A DNA stretch of 64,000 nucleotides from Gammaproteobacteria bacterium (GCA_015709635.1 CP054180.1:3038001-3102000), one strand, 5' to 3'. Positions 25,416 through 34,484 are shown, counted from the stretch's first letter. The notes: a model not told the origin generated them from the sequence alone. Numbers and translations are program-made.

Positions 25416-25760
25416 TTATCTTAAACTGTTGCCGATAAGGCGTAACTGCATTATCAAGACAGGAACATCGTCTTTAATGATGCTCCATAGCGTATCGTTA
25501 TCAATTCCGAGATAACCGTGAATAAGCCGGTTGCGGGTTGCAATTACCTGCCGCCAAGGTACTGCGCTAAAGGTTTTTTGTATTTCATCCGGTATATGCG
25601 TTGCAGCTTCTCCGATAAGTTCGAGGTTTCGCACGGTGGCGTCGTAATTCAAACCTGAAGCCACAAACGCTGCTTGATCCAATCCTTCCGTATAAACCAG
25701 TACCTTTTCCGCAAAACCGATCCTATTATTGAGATAAAACCGCCATTCGCGTTCAGACAT
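25416..25760 (-). CDS. hepT: HepT-like HEPN-domain toxin (DUF86)
   Basis: The protein (114 residues from MSEREW at 25760; a longer start at 25778 is possible) is an all-helical HEPN RNase of the HepT family. The R-x4-H active motif with the target tyrosine is seen in ATRNRLIHGYLGIDND (about residues 80-95). In studied HepT/MntA systems the toxin cleaves RNA and is silenced when the partner adenylylates the tyrosine of this motif. Its start overlaps the end of the mntA-like gene by a few bases, consistent with coupled translation. Confidence 0.85.
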   Translation of the reverse strand: MSEREWRFYLNNRIGFAEKVLVYTEGLDQAAFVASGLNYDATVRNLELIGEAATHIPDEIQKTFSAVPWRQVIATRNRLIHGYLGIDNDTLWSIIKDDVPVLIMQLRLIGNSLR

Positions 25761-26046
25761 CAATCGCTTCTCTCTCAATAAAGGTCTTTAATTCAGGACG
25801 CAATGCTTTCTCAATGACCAAATCGACCGGACGTCCTAATTGATCTTCCAGCAAAAATTGCACGCCAAAATATTTCTTGGATGTCGCCGGTCCGTCAAAA
25901 GCGATCACAATATCGATATCGCTATTCTCTCTCGCTTCATCGCGCGCAGTAGAGCCGAACAGCACCAAGCGTGTTACGCCGAAACGTTCGATCAAATCAG
26001 GCTTGAGTGTGCGTAAGGTGTCGAGAACTTGCTGGCGGTTCATCAT
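25753..26046 (-). CDS. mntA: MntA-like minimal nucleotidyltransferase antitoxin
   Basis: The 97-residue protein is a minimal nucleotidyltransferase domain with the motif LFGSTARDEARENSDIDIVIAF, that is GS followed ten residues later by D-x-D. The C-terminal part has VQFLLEDQLGRPVDLVIEKALRPELK with the third Asp. In characterised pairs this enzyme transfers AMP to HepT and neutralises it. The gene precedes hepT, the usual order. Confidence 0.85.
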   Translation of the reverse strand: MMNRQQVLDTLRTLKPDLIERFGVTRLVLFGSTARDEARENSDIDIVIAFDGPATSKKYFGVQFLLEDQLGRPVDLVIEKALRPELKTFIEREAIDV

Positions 26047-26155
26047 GTTGTGTGATCAGAGTTGACATTATTGGAATGCCGCTATGCTACCGCATCGTTA
26101 ACAAAATTTGCGAAATAACAGCATACTTAAGCAAGCAAAACTCAAGGAGTGAATC

Positions 26156-26366
26156 ATGCATTATGCAATCGTTGTAGAAAAAGCAGGAAATAACTATTCG
26201 ATGTATGTTCCCGATTTACCGGGACGTGTCAACCGGATCAATCATCGAGGAAACGGAATAGGAAATTCGTGCGACCATCAAGTTGCATAGCGAAGGAATG
26301 ATGGAGGATGGCTTACCTATACCACAGCCAACTATCATTGTTCAATACATTGAAGTTTCTGCATGA
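26156..26366 (+). pseudogene. HicB-type antitoxin, broken by frameshift and stop
   Basis: An AAGGAGTGAATC ribosome site and ATG begin HYAIVVEKAGNNYSMYVPDLPG, the HicB partial RNase-H fold. A frameshift follows near 26230, so the first frame ends at a TAG about 44 codons in. In the other frame IRATIKLHSEGMMEDGLPIPQPTIIVQYIEVSA completes a typical HicB tail, but a TAG also interrupts it just before. The partner hicA is absent. It is a dead antitoxin gene. Confidence 0.75.
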
Positions 26367-26562
26367 TGGAATTTCAATGCATCAGTTTTGGATTAAACAT
26401 GCATGCCACGCTCACCCCCTCCAAGAAATAGCTTCTTTTTTGCTAGGGTGGTAGTAGAGCGGAAGCCTGATAAGGTATTTTGCTGGAACCGATAAATAGT
26501 TTGGGCGTTACAAACAGCGGAATACCTTGATGGGCTTTCTCATTTTGTAATGTTTTGCTAAT
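26367..26562. repeat. Spacer with the second REP-like block (26443-26540)
   Basis: This carries the same ordered blocks as the repeat in 24769-24851, with moderate divergence. No gene or clear promoter is seen. Confidence 0.5.
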
Positions 26563-26592
26563 ATGCAGTTTTTTTATAAGATATTAATAATT

Positions 26593-27735
26593 ATGAATAT
26601 TCTAATTCGGAAAAATTTTTTTCAATATTTATTTTTTTTTATTAGCACACTCTTTCTATTAATAAGACCGGTGCATTCGTTTAATCTTTTTCCGGATGCA
26701 TCAGAGAGGGAGAAAAATCTCAATCGGTCGAAAGATTTTTGGGTTTTCCCCCCGGAGATTACACGAGCAATAAAAGATGTGGTTACCCCCTTAATACGTG
26801 ATCCAGTTCATGAAGAGATTACGAATCGAATTTTCGGTTGTCTCAAAGAAGATTGTGACAACCCTGACCCGAAAACTAATAATTCTGGGTTAGATTGGGT
26901 CATGGTTGGCGTTCGCTGGAATGACGATCCTCCATTTAAGCTAAATTATACTAATACTTCAGCATGCCCTACTGACAATAAGAATATCAGTTTATCTACA
27001 CATCCAGCATGCTGGGGAATTTTATTTCATGACGCTAAAAAACAAGCAAAAGGAAGGATTTATACTCCTAATTTTGATTTAATTATGCAGCGATCTCATT
27101 TTGGGGATCTGCAATTTTTTCACGCCATGGCTTCTACTGATGGCGAGAGAGCTTTTGAAACAAAAATAAAAATAATGTTATGGGCAGAATTTTTGTGGAA
27201 TGTTATGACACAAGATCTTGAACCAGCAACAAAGCTAAATTCAATTAATATCGCGGGATTTGATTTTTTTGAGAAGAAAAATTGGACGATTCAAGATTTG
27301 TTTATGATTAGCTATAAGGCATCTCATATAAAAAAAGATAATTTAAGTGATATTGCTTTTGGAAGTTTGCTGCACATGATTCAAGATAGTTTCTCTGAGT
27401 CTCATGTTATTCGAAACGATTCACAACTCGGTGCACAATGCTCTGGCAATCTACCTAAGCCGGGTACAATTGTAAAGTTTCTTTCATACCAGAATCAGGA
27501 TCATGATGAGCACGCCGAACATGATTCGCGGAAAGCTTTACACTATCATTTACAGAAAGAGCAACAAGTGAATGTTGTTACGATTGGACAAGAATTGCTG
27601 AAGTTCTATGAATTCAGTGAGCCCAGAAAAAGCAAAAAATGGACAGAAGTAAAACCATTCATAGATTGTATTTTTGATCTTGAAAATCCTCAAGAAGTAG
27701 CATCTGCTGGCGATGGAAAATTAGCAGAAAAATAA
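26593..27735 (+). CDS. Exported protein with phospholipase C / S1-P1-like zinc ligands
   Basis: The product (380 residues from the ATG at 26593; a frame to 26563 adds ten) begins with a signal peptide, IRKNFFQYLFFFISTLFLL ending near PVHS. Histidines in DPVHEEIT and RSHFGDLQFFHAMA, the block LLHMIQDSFSESHV (H-x3-D-x5-H, residues 271-281 of the longer form) and HLQKE (H-x3-E) reproduce the spacing of ligands in zinc-dependent phospholipase C, with a D-rich segment (GVRWNDDPP) where another ligand is expected. The overall fold is inferred; substrate could be phospholipid or nucleic acid. The gene is much more AT-rich than alaS beside it, which suggests transfer. It lies 23 bases from the convergent alaS end. 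Confidence 0.5.
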   Translation: MNILIRKNFFQYLFFFISTLFLLIRPVHSFNLFPDASEREKNLNRSKDFWVFPPEITRAIKDVVTPLIRDPVHEEITNRIFGCLKEDCDNPDPKTNNSGLDWVMVGVRWNDDPPFKLNYTNTSACPTDNKNISLSTHPACWGILFHDAKKQAKGRIYTPNFDLIMQRSHFGDLQFFHAMASTDGERAFETKIKIMLWAEFLWNVMTQDLEPATKLNSINIAGFDFFEKKNWTIQDLFMISYKASHIKKDNLSDIAFGSLLHMIQDSFSESHVIRNDSQLGAQCSGNLPKPGTIVKFLSYQNQDHDEHAEHDSRKALHYHLQKEQQVNVVTIGQELLKFYEFSEPRKSKKWTEVKPFIDCIFDLENPQEVASAGDGKLAEK

Positions 27736-27758
27736 AGTTTAGTGTTGATGTGATATTC

Positions 27759-30356
27759 TCACTGATTCGTTTTATTGCTTATCCAACCCGTTAGGCTTTT
27801 TAAAGCCGCAGGCAAGTGCTCCGGTTGCGTACCCCCCGCTTGCGCCATGTCCGGCCGTCCGCCGCCTTTGCCGCCGACTTGCTGGGCGACGAAGTTGACC
27901 AGTTCTCCGGCTTTGATTTTTCCGGTGAGGTCGGCGCTGACACCGGCGATTAGCGTGACTTTGCCATCTGCTACTGTGCTGAGCACAATCGCGCAGGATT
28001 TGAGTGTGTCTTTGAGTTGATCGAGCGTTTCGCGCAGGGTTTTTGCGTCGGCATTTTCCAGGTTGGCAGCCAAAACTTTGATGCCGTTAACGTCCTGCGC
28101 TTGCGAGGCCAGGTCGGCGCCTTGCGAGCTGGCCATTTTGGTTTTCAGGCGCGCCAGTTCTTTTTCGGTTTGCCGCACGTTGTCGATGATCTGCGCGATT
28201 TTTTGCGTGACTTCCTGCGGGTTGGCTTTGAGCGTGTGCGCGATTTCGAGCAACTGCGCTTCGCGTTGCTGCACGTAATCGATCGCGCCTTTTCCCGTCA
28301 CCGCTTCGACGCGGCGGATACCGGCGGCAACACCGGATTCGGCGACGATTTTAAATAGACCGATTTGTCCAACCTGCGGCACGTGCGTGCCGCCGCATAA
28401 CTCGGTGGAGAATTCGCCCATGCCGATGACGCGCACCACATCCGTGTATTTTTCGCCGAACAACGCCATCGCGCCGTGTTTGATCGCGTCATCGTATTTC
28501 ATCGAGGCCGCTTCGACCACCCAGTTGTTACGGATTTGTTCGTTGACCAGACGCTCGGTTTCGCGGATCTCATCGGCTGTCATCGGTACGTTGTGCGAGA
28601 AGTCGAAACGCAGCCGGTTGGGATCGACCAGCGAACCTTTCTGCGTGACATGCGTGCCGAGCACTTTGCGCAACGCCGCGTGCAGCAAATGGGTTGCGGA
28701 GTGGTTGTTGGCGGTGCTGACGCGAGTTTGCGGATTGACCCGGGCTTGCACGGTATCCCGGACTACCAGACGGCCGCTGCGCAGCAGGCCTTTGTGGCCG
28801 AACACCCCGGCTTGAATTTTTTGCGTGTCGGTGACTTCAAAAGTGCCATTGGCGGCGAGCAATTCGCCGCAATCGCCGACTTGACCGCCGGATTCGGCAT
28901 AAAACGGCGTTTGATCGAGCACCACTACGGCTTCGTCACCGGCTTCGACAAAATCCACCGCGCTGCCTTGCTTGTAAATGGCCAATACCTGACCTTCGTG
29001 CTGCAACCTGTCGTAACCGTAGAACGTGGTTTGACCGCCTTTGTAGTCGAGGCCTTCCTGCATCGCGAATTTGTTGGCGGCGCGCGCTTGTTCGCGCTGA
29101 CGCGCCATGGCTTGTTCAAAACCGGCATGATCGACCGTGATATTGCGTTCGCGGGCGATATCGGCGGTTAAGTCGATCGGGAAACCGAAGGTGTCATAGA
29201 GGCGGAACGCGGTTTCGCCATCCAGTGTTTTACTATTTTGGCTGAGCGCGGCTTCCAGAATTTGCATGCCGTTTTCCAGTGTTTCGGCGAAGCGTTCTTC
29301 TTCTTGCAACAGCACGGCGGCTACACGCGTTTTGGCGGCAGTCAGTTCCGGATACGCTCGTCCCATCGCTTGACTCAAGTCTTCCACCAACTGATGGAAA
29401 AAGGGTTGTTTCTGTCCCAGTTTGTAACCATGCCGGATCGCGCGGCGGATGATGCGGCGTAGCACGTAACCGCGCCCTTCGCTGCCAGGGATGACGCCGT
29501 CGGTAATCAGGAACGAACAGGCACGGATGTGATCGGCGATGACTTTGAGCGAGTTGTCCGTGAGACTCTTAGTGTTAGTCACCCGTGCAGCCGCTTTGAT
29601 CAGGCTTTGAAACAGGTCGATGTCGTAATTGCTGTGCACATGTTGCATCACGGCGGAAATGCGTTCCAACCCCATGCCGGTATCGACCGACGGTTTCGGC
29701 AGCGGATGCAGCGTACCGGCGCTGTCGCGGTTGTATTGCATGAACACCAGATTCCAGATTTCGATGTAGCGGTCGCCGTCGGCATCGGCGGAACCGGGTG
29801 GACCGCCTGCAACATCCGGGCCGTGGTCGTAGAATATTTCCGAACAAGGGCCGCAAGGTCCGGTATCGCCCATTTGCCAGAAATTATCCATGGTGGAAAT
29901 TCGCACCACGCGGGATGGCTCGACACCGACTTCATTGAGCCAGATATTGGCGGCTTCGTCGTCTTCCGCGTAAACCGTCACCCATAATTTTTCGCGCGGA
30001 ATATTAAGCGTGCCGGTCAGAAAATCCCAGGCAAACAAAATGGCGTTGCGCTTGAAATAATCGCCGAAGCTGAAGTTGCCGAGCATCTCGAAGAATGTGT
30101 GATGCCGCGCGGTGTAGCCGACGTTTTCCAGATCGTTGTGCTTACCCCCGGCGCGCACGCAACGTTGCGAGCTGGCGGCGCGTACATACGGTCGCTTGTC
30201 CTGCCCGAGGAACACGTCTTTGAATTGCACCATGCCGGCATTGGTGAATAATAGCGTCGGATCGTTGCCCGGCACTAACGGGCTGGATGCGACGACGGTA
30301 TGACCGTGGGATTCGAAGAATTCAAGAAACTTCTGTCTAATTTCGCTGCTTTTCAT
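27759..30356 (-). CDS. alaS: Alanyl-tRNA synthetase
   Basis: AlaS charges tRNA-Ala and edits Ser/Gly mistakes. The 865-residue enzyme has the class II catalytic core at the N terminus (RAGGKHNDLENVGYTARHHTFFEMLGNFSFGDYF; DTGMGLERIS), the editing domain with HSATHLLHAALRKVLG and the zinc-binding STELCGGTHV (about residue 660), and the C-terminal C-Ala domain ending VGGKGGGRPDMAQAGG. Length is normal. It is the last gene of a recA-recX-OB-fold gene-alaS run and overlaps the gene before it by 4 bases. Confidence 0.98.
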   Translation of the reverse strand: MKSSEIRQKFLEFFESHGHTVVASSPLVPGNDPTLLFTNAGMVQFKDVFLGQDKRPYVRAASSQRCVRAGGKHNDLENVGYTARHHTFFEMLGNFSFGDYFKRNAILFAWDFLTGTLNIPREKLWVTVYAEDDEAANIWLNEVGVEPSRVVRISTMDNFWQMGDTGPCGPCSEIFYDHGPDVAGGPPGSADADGDRYIEIWNLVFMQYNRDSAGTLHPLPKPSVDTGMGLERISAVMQHVHSNYDIDLFQSLIKAAARVTNTKSLTDNSLKVIADHIRACSFLITDGVIPGSEGRGYVLRRIIRRAIRHGYKLGQKQPFFHQLVEDLSQAMGRAYPELTAAKTRVAAVLLQEEERFAETLENGMQILEAALSQNSKTLDGETAFRLYDTFGFPIDLTADIARERNITVDHAGFEQAMARQREQARAANKFAMQEGLDYKGGQTTFYGYDRLQHEGQVLAIYKQGSAVDFVEAGDEAVVVLDQTPFYAESGGQVGDCGELLAANGTFEVTDTQKIQAGVFGHKGLLRSGRLVVRDTVQARVNPQTRVSTANNHSATHLLHAALRKVLGTHVTQKGSLVDPNRLRFDFSHNVPMTADEIRETERLVNEQIRNNWVVEAASMKYDDAIKHGAMALFGEKYTDVVRVIGMGEFSTELCGGTHVPQVGQIGLFKIVAESGVAAGIRRVEAVTGKGAIDYVQQREAQLLEIAHTLKANPQEVTQKIAQIIDNVRQTEKELARLKTKMASSQGADLASQAQDVNGIKVLAANLENADAKTLRETLDQLKDTLKSCAIVLSTVADGKVTLIAGVSADLTGKIKAGELVNFVAQQVGGKGGGRPDMAQAGGTQPEHLPAALKSLTGWISNKTNQ

Positions 30357-30718
30357 ATTTTTTGCTGTTGCTCGTATCGTTCCAATTCAGTCACTGTCAA
30401 TCCCAATGCATCGCCTTTAACGATAGCCAGGCTTTTGACTTTAGCCCGGATCGTGATTTCTTCATTCATTTTGGGGAGATCGAGTTCGGTCAGAACCGTA
30501 ATTTCGCCGCTGCTGTCTTCCAATACATACGATTTCAGGTTGACCAGCGGTAAGCGCGTGGGGTTTTTCGGGATGCCTTTTAGTTTTACTTCCTTGCCGT
30601 CAAAATTGACCGGTGCTGTGTTGATTTCATTGATCGGCGTGATTTCACCGGCGAGAGCCGGGTGACTGAAAGCCAGAATTGCCAGCACCAGCAGCGTGTG
30701 CGCAAGCCGTTTGCTCAT
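30353..30718 (-). CDS. Exported OB-fold-like small protein
   Basis: The 121-residue protein has a signal peptide (LAHTLLVLAILAFSHPALA) and a mature domain that looks like an exported OB-fold: PVNFDGKEVKLKGIPKNPTRLP, LKSYVLEDSSGEITVLTELDLPKMNEEITIRAKV. The pattern of strands around YVLEDSSGEI is common in periplasmic OB proteins that bind nucleic acid or ligands, but no function can be assigned. It overlaps both recX and alaS by 4 bases, so all are translated from one message. Confidence 0.65.
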   Translation of the reverse strand: MSKRLAHTLLVLAILAFSHPALAGEITPINEINTAPVNFDGKEVKLKGIPKNPTRLPLVNLKSYVLEDSSGEITVLTELDLPKMNEEITIRAKVKSLAIVKGDALGLTVTELERYEQQQKI

Positions 30719-31173
30719 GCGTTTTCCTCGTTAGCTTGTGATAAAACCCGTTGTATCGTTTCCATGGAAAATCCCCTATTCATCATAAATCGCATTTGTT
30801 TACCCCGCTCTTCCCGTGTGGCGGGAGGATGATCGAATTTCTTGCGCCAGATATTGAATGCTGCTTCCAGCTCGGTTTCCTTGAGTGCCGGGCGGATACC
30901 GTCAATGAGATGATCGTCGACTCCCTTGGCTTTTAATTCATGAATGATACGCTGGCTGCCGAAACGGGAACGGCGCATCCGAGCCACTTGCTCCACCATG
31001 CGCTGCTCGGAAAGAAAACCCTGCCGCTCCAATTTGTCCAGCACTTCGGCCAATTCTTCCGTCTCACCGGAATCTTTGTGAGCGGTAAGTTTTTGCTCCA
31101 ATTCCCGGCGTGAGTGCTCGCGTTGCGCCAGGTAGCGCAGTGCGCGGATTTCCAACGGGGAGCGCGTATCCAT
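30715..31173 (-). CDS. recX: Regulatory protein RecX
   Basis: RecX limits RecA filament growth. The 152-residue protein has the repeated three-helix units: RALRYLAQREHSRRELEQKL near the start, VLDKLERQGFLSEQRMVEQVARMRRSRFG and IIHELKAKGVDDHLI in the middle, and an arginine-rich end. It follows recA by five bases, the usual coupling that keeps RecX below RecA levels. Confidence 0.93.
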   Translation of the reverse strand: MDTRSPLEIRALRYLAQREHSRRELEQKLTAHKDSGETEELAEVLDKLERQGFLSEQRMVEQVARMRRSRFGSQRIIHELKAKGVDDHLIDGIRPALKETELEAAFNIWRKKFDHPPATREERGKQMRFMMNRGFSMETIQRVLSQANEENA

Positions 31174-31178
31174 GAAAA

Positions 31179-32213
31179 TTATGACTCTTTCTCGGATTTT
31201 TCTTTGACCGGTTTGGCGTAATCGGCAATGCCGACGATGGCTCTGATTTTCTGTTCGATTTCCTGCGCCATCTCTTTGTGTTCTTTCAGGTAATCGCGCA
31301 CATTGTCTTTACCCTGACCGATCTTCTCACCTTGATAAGCATACCAGGCGCCGGATTTGTCGATCAGTTTGTGCAATACGCCCAGCTCGATGATTTCGCT
31401 TTCACGCGAAATACCTTCGCCGTAGAGGATATCGAAGTCTGCTTGTTTGAACGGAGGCGCGACTTTATTTTTTACGACTTTTACGCGCGTTTCGTTACCG
31501 ATGGTTTCTTCGCCTTTTTTGATCGATCCGGTGCGGCGGATATCCAGGCGCACGGAGGCATAAAATTTCAGCGCATTGCCGCCGGTGGTCGTTTCCGGGT
31601 TACCGAACATGACACCGATTTTCATGCGGATCTGATTGATGAAAATCACCATGGTGTTGCTGCGTTTGATGTTCGCGGTCAGTTTGCGCAATGCTTGCGA
31701 CATCAGCCGTGCTTGCAATCCCATTTGCGGATCGCCCATGTCGCCCTCGATTTCCGCTCGCGGTGTGAGCGCGGCGACGGAATCCACCACGATGATGTCG
31801 ACCGAGCCGGAGCGCACCAGCATATCGGCGATTTCCAACGCTTGTTCGCCGTTATCCGGCTGCGATATCAGCAGTTCTTTAACATTGACGCCGATCTTTT
31901 GCGCGTACTGCGGATCCAGTGCGTGTTCCGCATCGATGAAAGCCGCGGTTCCTCCCAATTTTTGCATTTCGGCGATAACTTGCAGGGTTAGCGTCGTTTT
32001 GCCGGACGATTCAGGGCCATAAACTTCTATGATCCGTCCACGCGGCAACCCTCCGACACCCAATGCGATATCGAGTCCCAACGAGCCGGTAGAAACGACT
32101 TGAATGTCATAAGCGACATCGTTAGCACCCAGCCGCATGATGGAGCCTTTGCCGAATTGCTTTTCGATTTGGGCTAGCGCGGCATCAAGCGCTTTACTTC
32201 TGTTTTCGTCCAT
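31179..32213 (-). CDS. recA: Recombinase RecA
   Basis: The 344-residue RecA polymerises on single-stranded DNA, drives strand exchange and triggers LexA cleavage. Diagnostic parts are Walker A GPESSGKTT (about 66-74), the Walker B region VDIIVVDSVAALTPRAEIEG, loop L1 GDPQMGLQARLMSQALRKL, and loop L2 FINQIRMKIGVMFGNPETTTGGNALKFYASVRLDIRR. The acidic C-terminal tail is present. I see no clear SOS box in the ~220 bases upstream. Confidence 0.99.
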   Translation of the reverse strand: MDENRSKALDAALAQIEKQFGKGSIMRLGANDVAYDIQVVSTGSLGLDIALGVGGLPRGRIIEVYGPESSGKTTLTLQVIAEMQKLGGTAAFIDAEHALDPQYAQKIGVNVKELLISQPDNGEQALEIADMLVRSGSVDIIVVDSVAALTPRAEIEGDMGDPQMGLQARLMSQALRKLTANIKRSNTMVIFINQIRMKIGVMFGNPETTTGGNALKFYASVRLDIRRTGSIKKGEETIGNETRVKVVKNKVAPPFKQADFDILYGEGISRESEIIELGVLHKLIDKSGAWYAYQGEKIGQGKDNVRDYLKEHKEMAQEIEQKIRAIVGIADYAKPVKEKSEKES

Positions 32214-32350
32214 GCTGATTAGAATCCTATATGAAAAGTCGGGAAATTATCGCATAACCATATCCGGTCAATCTAACTTGTTTTATGTCATTGTTTAGGC
32301 GATAAAAAGAATAACATAGTAAAAAATTCGAGAATCAAACGCGCGTGCGC

Positions 32351-32356
32351 TATAAT
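32351..32356 (+). promoter_or_regulatory. Possible -10 box of adk
   Basis: A perfect TATAAT lies 79 bases upstream of the adk start region; the -35 match (TTCGAG, 18 bases away) is poor. Confidence 0.35.
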
Positions 32357-32434
32357 TGCGCGAAATCGTACAGCAGCGGATAGAGATGTGCGCTGCCCCA
32401 GCCTTTAGCAATTGGTAATACAGGGAGAACAATC

Positions 32435-33088
32435 ATTCGCGTCATTTTGTTAGGAGGTCCTGGTGCCGGGAAAGGCACTCAGGCCAGTTATATTAAGGAA
32501 CATTTCGGTGTTCCGCAAATTTCAACGGGCGATATGTTGCGCAGCGCTGTAAAAGCGGGGACTGAACTGGGCATTATGGCAAAAAAAATAATGGATAGCG
32601 GCGGATTGGTTTCCGACGATATCATTATCAATTTAGTCAAGGAACGTATCACCGAGCCTGATTGCGCCAACGGTTTCCTGTTCGATGGTTTTCCACGCAC
32701 GATTCCGCAAGCCGATGCAATGAAAGCAGCCAGTGTACCGATTGATTTCGTGGTTGAAATCGATGTTGCGGATGCCGAAATTGTGAAGCGCATGTCGGGC
32801 CGCAGAGTCCATCCCGCATCGGGCCGCACTTATCACGTGGATTTTAATCCGCCCAAAACGCATGGCCGGGATGATGTAACCGGTGAGCCGCTTATTCAAC
32901 GCGATGACGATAAGGAAGAAACCGTTCGCAAGCGTTTGCAGGTCTACCATGAGCAAACTGAACCGCTGGTTGATTATTATTCAAAATGGTCGGCGAAAGG
33001 CGGTAACGGTGCGCCGCGCTATATCAAAATAGCCGGCATCGGCACGGTTGAAGAAATACGTGATCTGATTTTTGCGGCATTGAAATAA
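32435..33088 (+). CDS. adk: Adenylate kinase, apparently started at an AUU codon
   Basis: Adk interconverts ATP, AMP and ADP. The P-loop GGPGAGKGT, the NMP-binding part STGDMLRSAVKAG, FLFDGFPRT and the LID region GRRVHPASGRTYHVDFNPPKTHGRDDVTG are all present and the length (217 residues) is normal if translation starts at ATT 32435, giving M-R-V-I-L-L-G-G-P-G as in other Adk proteins. No ATG, GTG or TTG occurs in frame between the stop at 32381 and the P-loop except TTG 32447, which would delete the first strand and lies ~19 bases from GGGAGA. GGGAGA is 7 bases before the ATT. ATC 32432 is a less likely alternative. Confidence 0.93.
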   Translation: MRVILLGGPGAGKGTQASYIKEHFGVPQISTGDMLRSAVKAGTELGIMAKKIMDSGGLVSDDIIINLVKERITEPDCANGFLFDGFPRTIPQADAMKAASVPIDFVVEIDVADAEIVKRMSGRRVHPASGRTYHVDFNPPKTHGRDDVTGEPLIQRDDDKEETVRKRLQVYHEQTEPLVDYYSKWSAKGGNGAPRYIKIAGIGTVEEIRDLIFAALK

Positions 33089-33224
33089 GTTTTAGCCAGC
33101 CTCTTTTTGATCCACAAAACAGGTTTGAAACTCAGGACGCGATGAATCGCACCTGAGTTTTTGCGCGTACAGATTGAGTAGAATGAAATAGTTTGTTTAC
33201 GATTTGATTAATCAGGAGAAAAAT

Positions 33225-34484
33225 ATGGCAATAAAAAATGCGTTTTATGCCCAATCCGGTGGTGTTACGGCAGTCATTAACGCTTCCGCTGCGGGTGTTC
33301 TAGAGACTGCACGGCAGCATGCCGATAAAATCGGCACAGTGCTGGCGGGCCGTAATGGCATTATCGGTGCATTGACCGAAGATCTCATCGATACCAATGC
33401 CGACTCGGCGGCAGCGATTGCCGGGTTGCGCCACACCCCATCGGGCGCATTCGGTTCCTGCCGCTACAAATTAAAAAGCTTGGAACAAAACCGGCGCGAA
33501 TACGAACGTCTGATCGAAGTATTCAAAGCGCACAACATCGGTTACTTTTTTTACAACGGCGGCGGCGATTCGGCTGATACCTGCCTGAAGGTTTCGCAAT
33601 TGTCGGGCACGCTCGGTTATCCGATTCAGGCAATCCATGTTCCCAAAACCGTCGATAATGATTTGCCGATTACGGATTGCTGTCCGGGTTTTGGTTCGGT
33701 CGCGAAATACATTGCGGTATCCACGCGTGAAGCCAGCTTTGACGTTGCAAGTATGGCTAAAACTTCCACCAAGGTTTTCGTGCTCGAAGTCATGGGACGC
33801 CACGCGGGATGGATTGCGGCTGCCGGCGGTTTGGCTTCCAGTCCGGATTGCGAGATACCGATTGTCATTTTATTCCCGGAAGTGACCTTCAACAAAGAAA
33901 AGTTTCTTGCCAAAGTGGACCGCTATGTCAAAGACTACGGTTACTGCTCGGTCGTAGTATCGGAAGGCGTTAAAGGCGCCGATGGTAATTTCCTCTCCGA
34001 CCAAGGGTTGCGCGATGCCTTCGGTCATGCGCAATTAGGCGGTGTTGCACCGGTGGTGGCGAATATCATCAAAGACGGTTTGGGATTGAAGTATCACTGG
34101 GGTGTGGCGGATTATCTGCAACGTGCAGCGCGCCATGTGGCATCCAAAACCGACGTTGAGCAAGCCTATGCGATGGGTAAAGCGGCCGTGGAATATGCCT
34201 TGGCGGGTCATAATTCGGTCATGCCAACCATCGTGCGTGAATCCAGCTCACCTTATAAGTGGTCGGTTGGCATGGCGCAGCTGTCCAGCGTGGCGAATGT
34301 CGAAAAAATGATGCCGGCTGATTTTATCAGTGACGATGGATTTGGCATCAGCCAAGCATGCCGCGAATACCTGGCACCGCTCATAGAAGGCGAGGACTAT
34401 CCACCGTATAAGAACGGTTTGCCGGATTATGTGCGGTTAAAGAATGTTGCGGTCGCAAAGAAATTGAGTGAATTCAAGATCTGA
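33225..34484 (+). CDS. pfp: Pyrophosphate-dependent 6-phosphofructokinase
   Basis: The 419-residue enzyme phosphorylates fructose 6-phosphate with PPi and works reversibly in glycolysis and gluconeogenesis. It has YAQSGGVTAVINASA at the N terminus, YNGGGDSADTCLKVSQ, the fructose-binding PKTVDNDLPITDCCPGFGS whose lysine is characteristic of PPi-using enzymes, and VFVLEVMGRHAGWIAAAGGLA. The start at 33225 has AGGAG seven bases upstream; an earlier TTG at 33204 is rejected. It stands close to hppA, the membrane pyrophosphatase, so both draw on the PPi pool. Confidence 0.95.
   Translation: MAIKNAFYAQSGGVTAVINASAAGVLETARQHADKIGTVLAGRNGIIGALTEDLIDTNADSAAAIAGLRHTPSGAFGSCRYKLKSLEQNRREYERLIEVFKAHNIGYFFYNGGGDSADTCLKVSQLSGTLGYPIQAIHVPKTVDNDLPITDCCPGFGSVAKYIAVSTREASFDVASMAKTSTKVFVLEVMGRHAGWIAAAGGLASSPDCEIPIVILFPEVTFNKEKFLAKVDRYVKDYGYCSVVVSEGVKGADGNFLSDQGLRDAFGHAQLGGVAPVVANIIKDGLGLKYHWGVADYLQRAARHVASKTDVEQAYAMGKAAVEYALAGHNSVMPTIVRESSSPYKWSVGMAQLSSVANVEKMMPADFISDDGFGISQACREYLAPLIEGEDYPPYKNGLPDYVRLKNVAVAKKLSEFKI

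Noticed and set aside
28387..29171. Long ORFs antisense to alaS
   Set aside because: They are mirror frames caused by GC-biased codon use in a conserved gene; no family features.
32214..32434. Search for an SOS (LexA) box upstream of recA
   Set aside because: No CTGT-N8-ACAG type match; other LexA motifs cannot be excluded.
32447..33088. TTG 32447 as the start of adk
   Set aside because: It would remove the first strand before the P-loop and is too far from the ribosome site.
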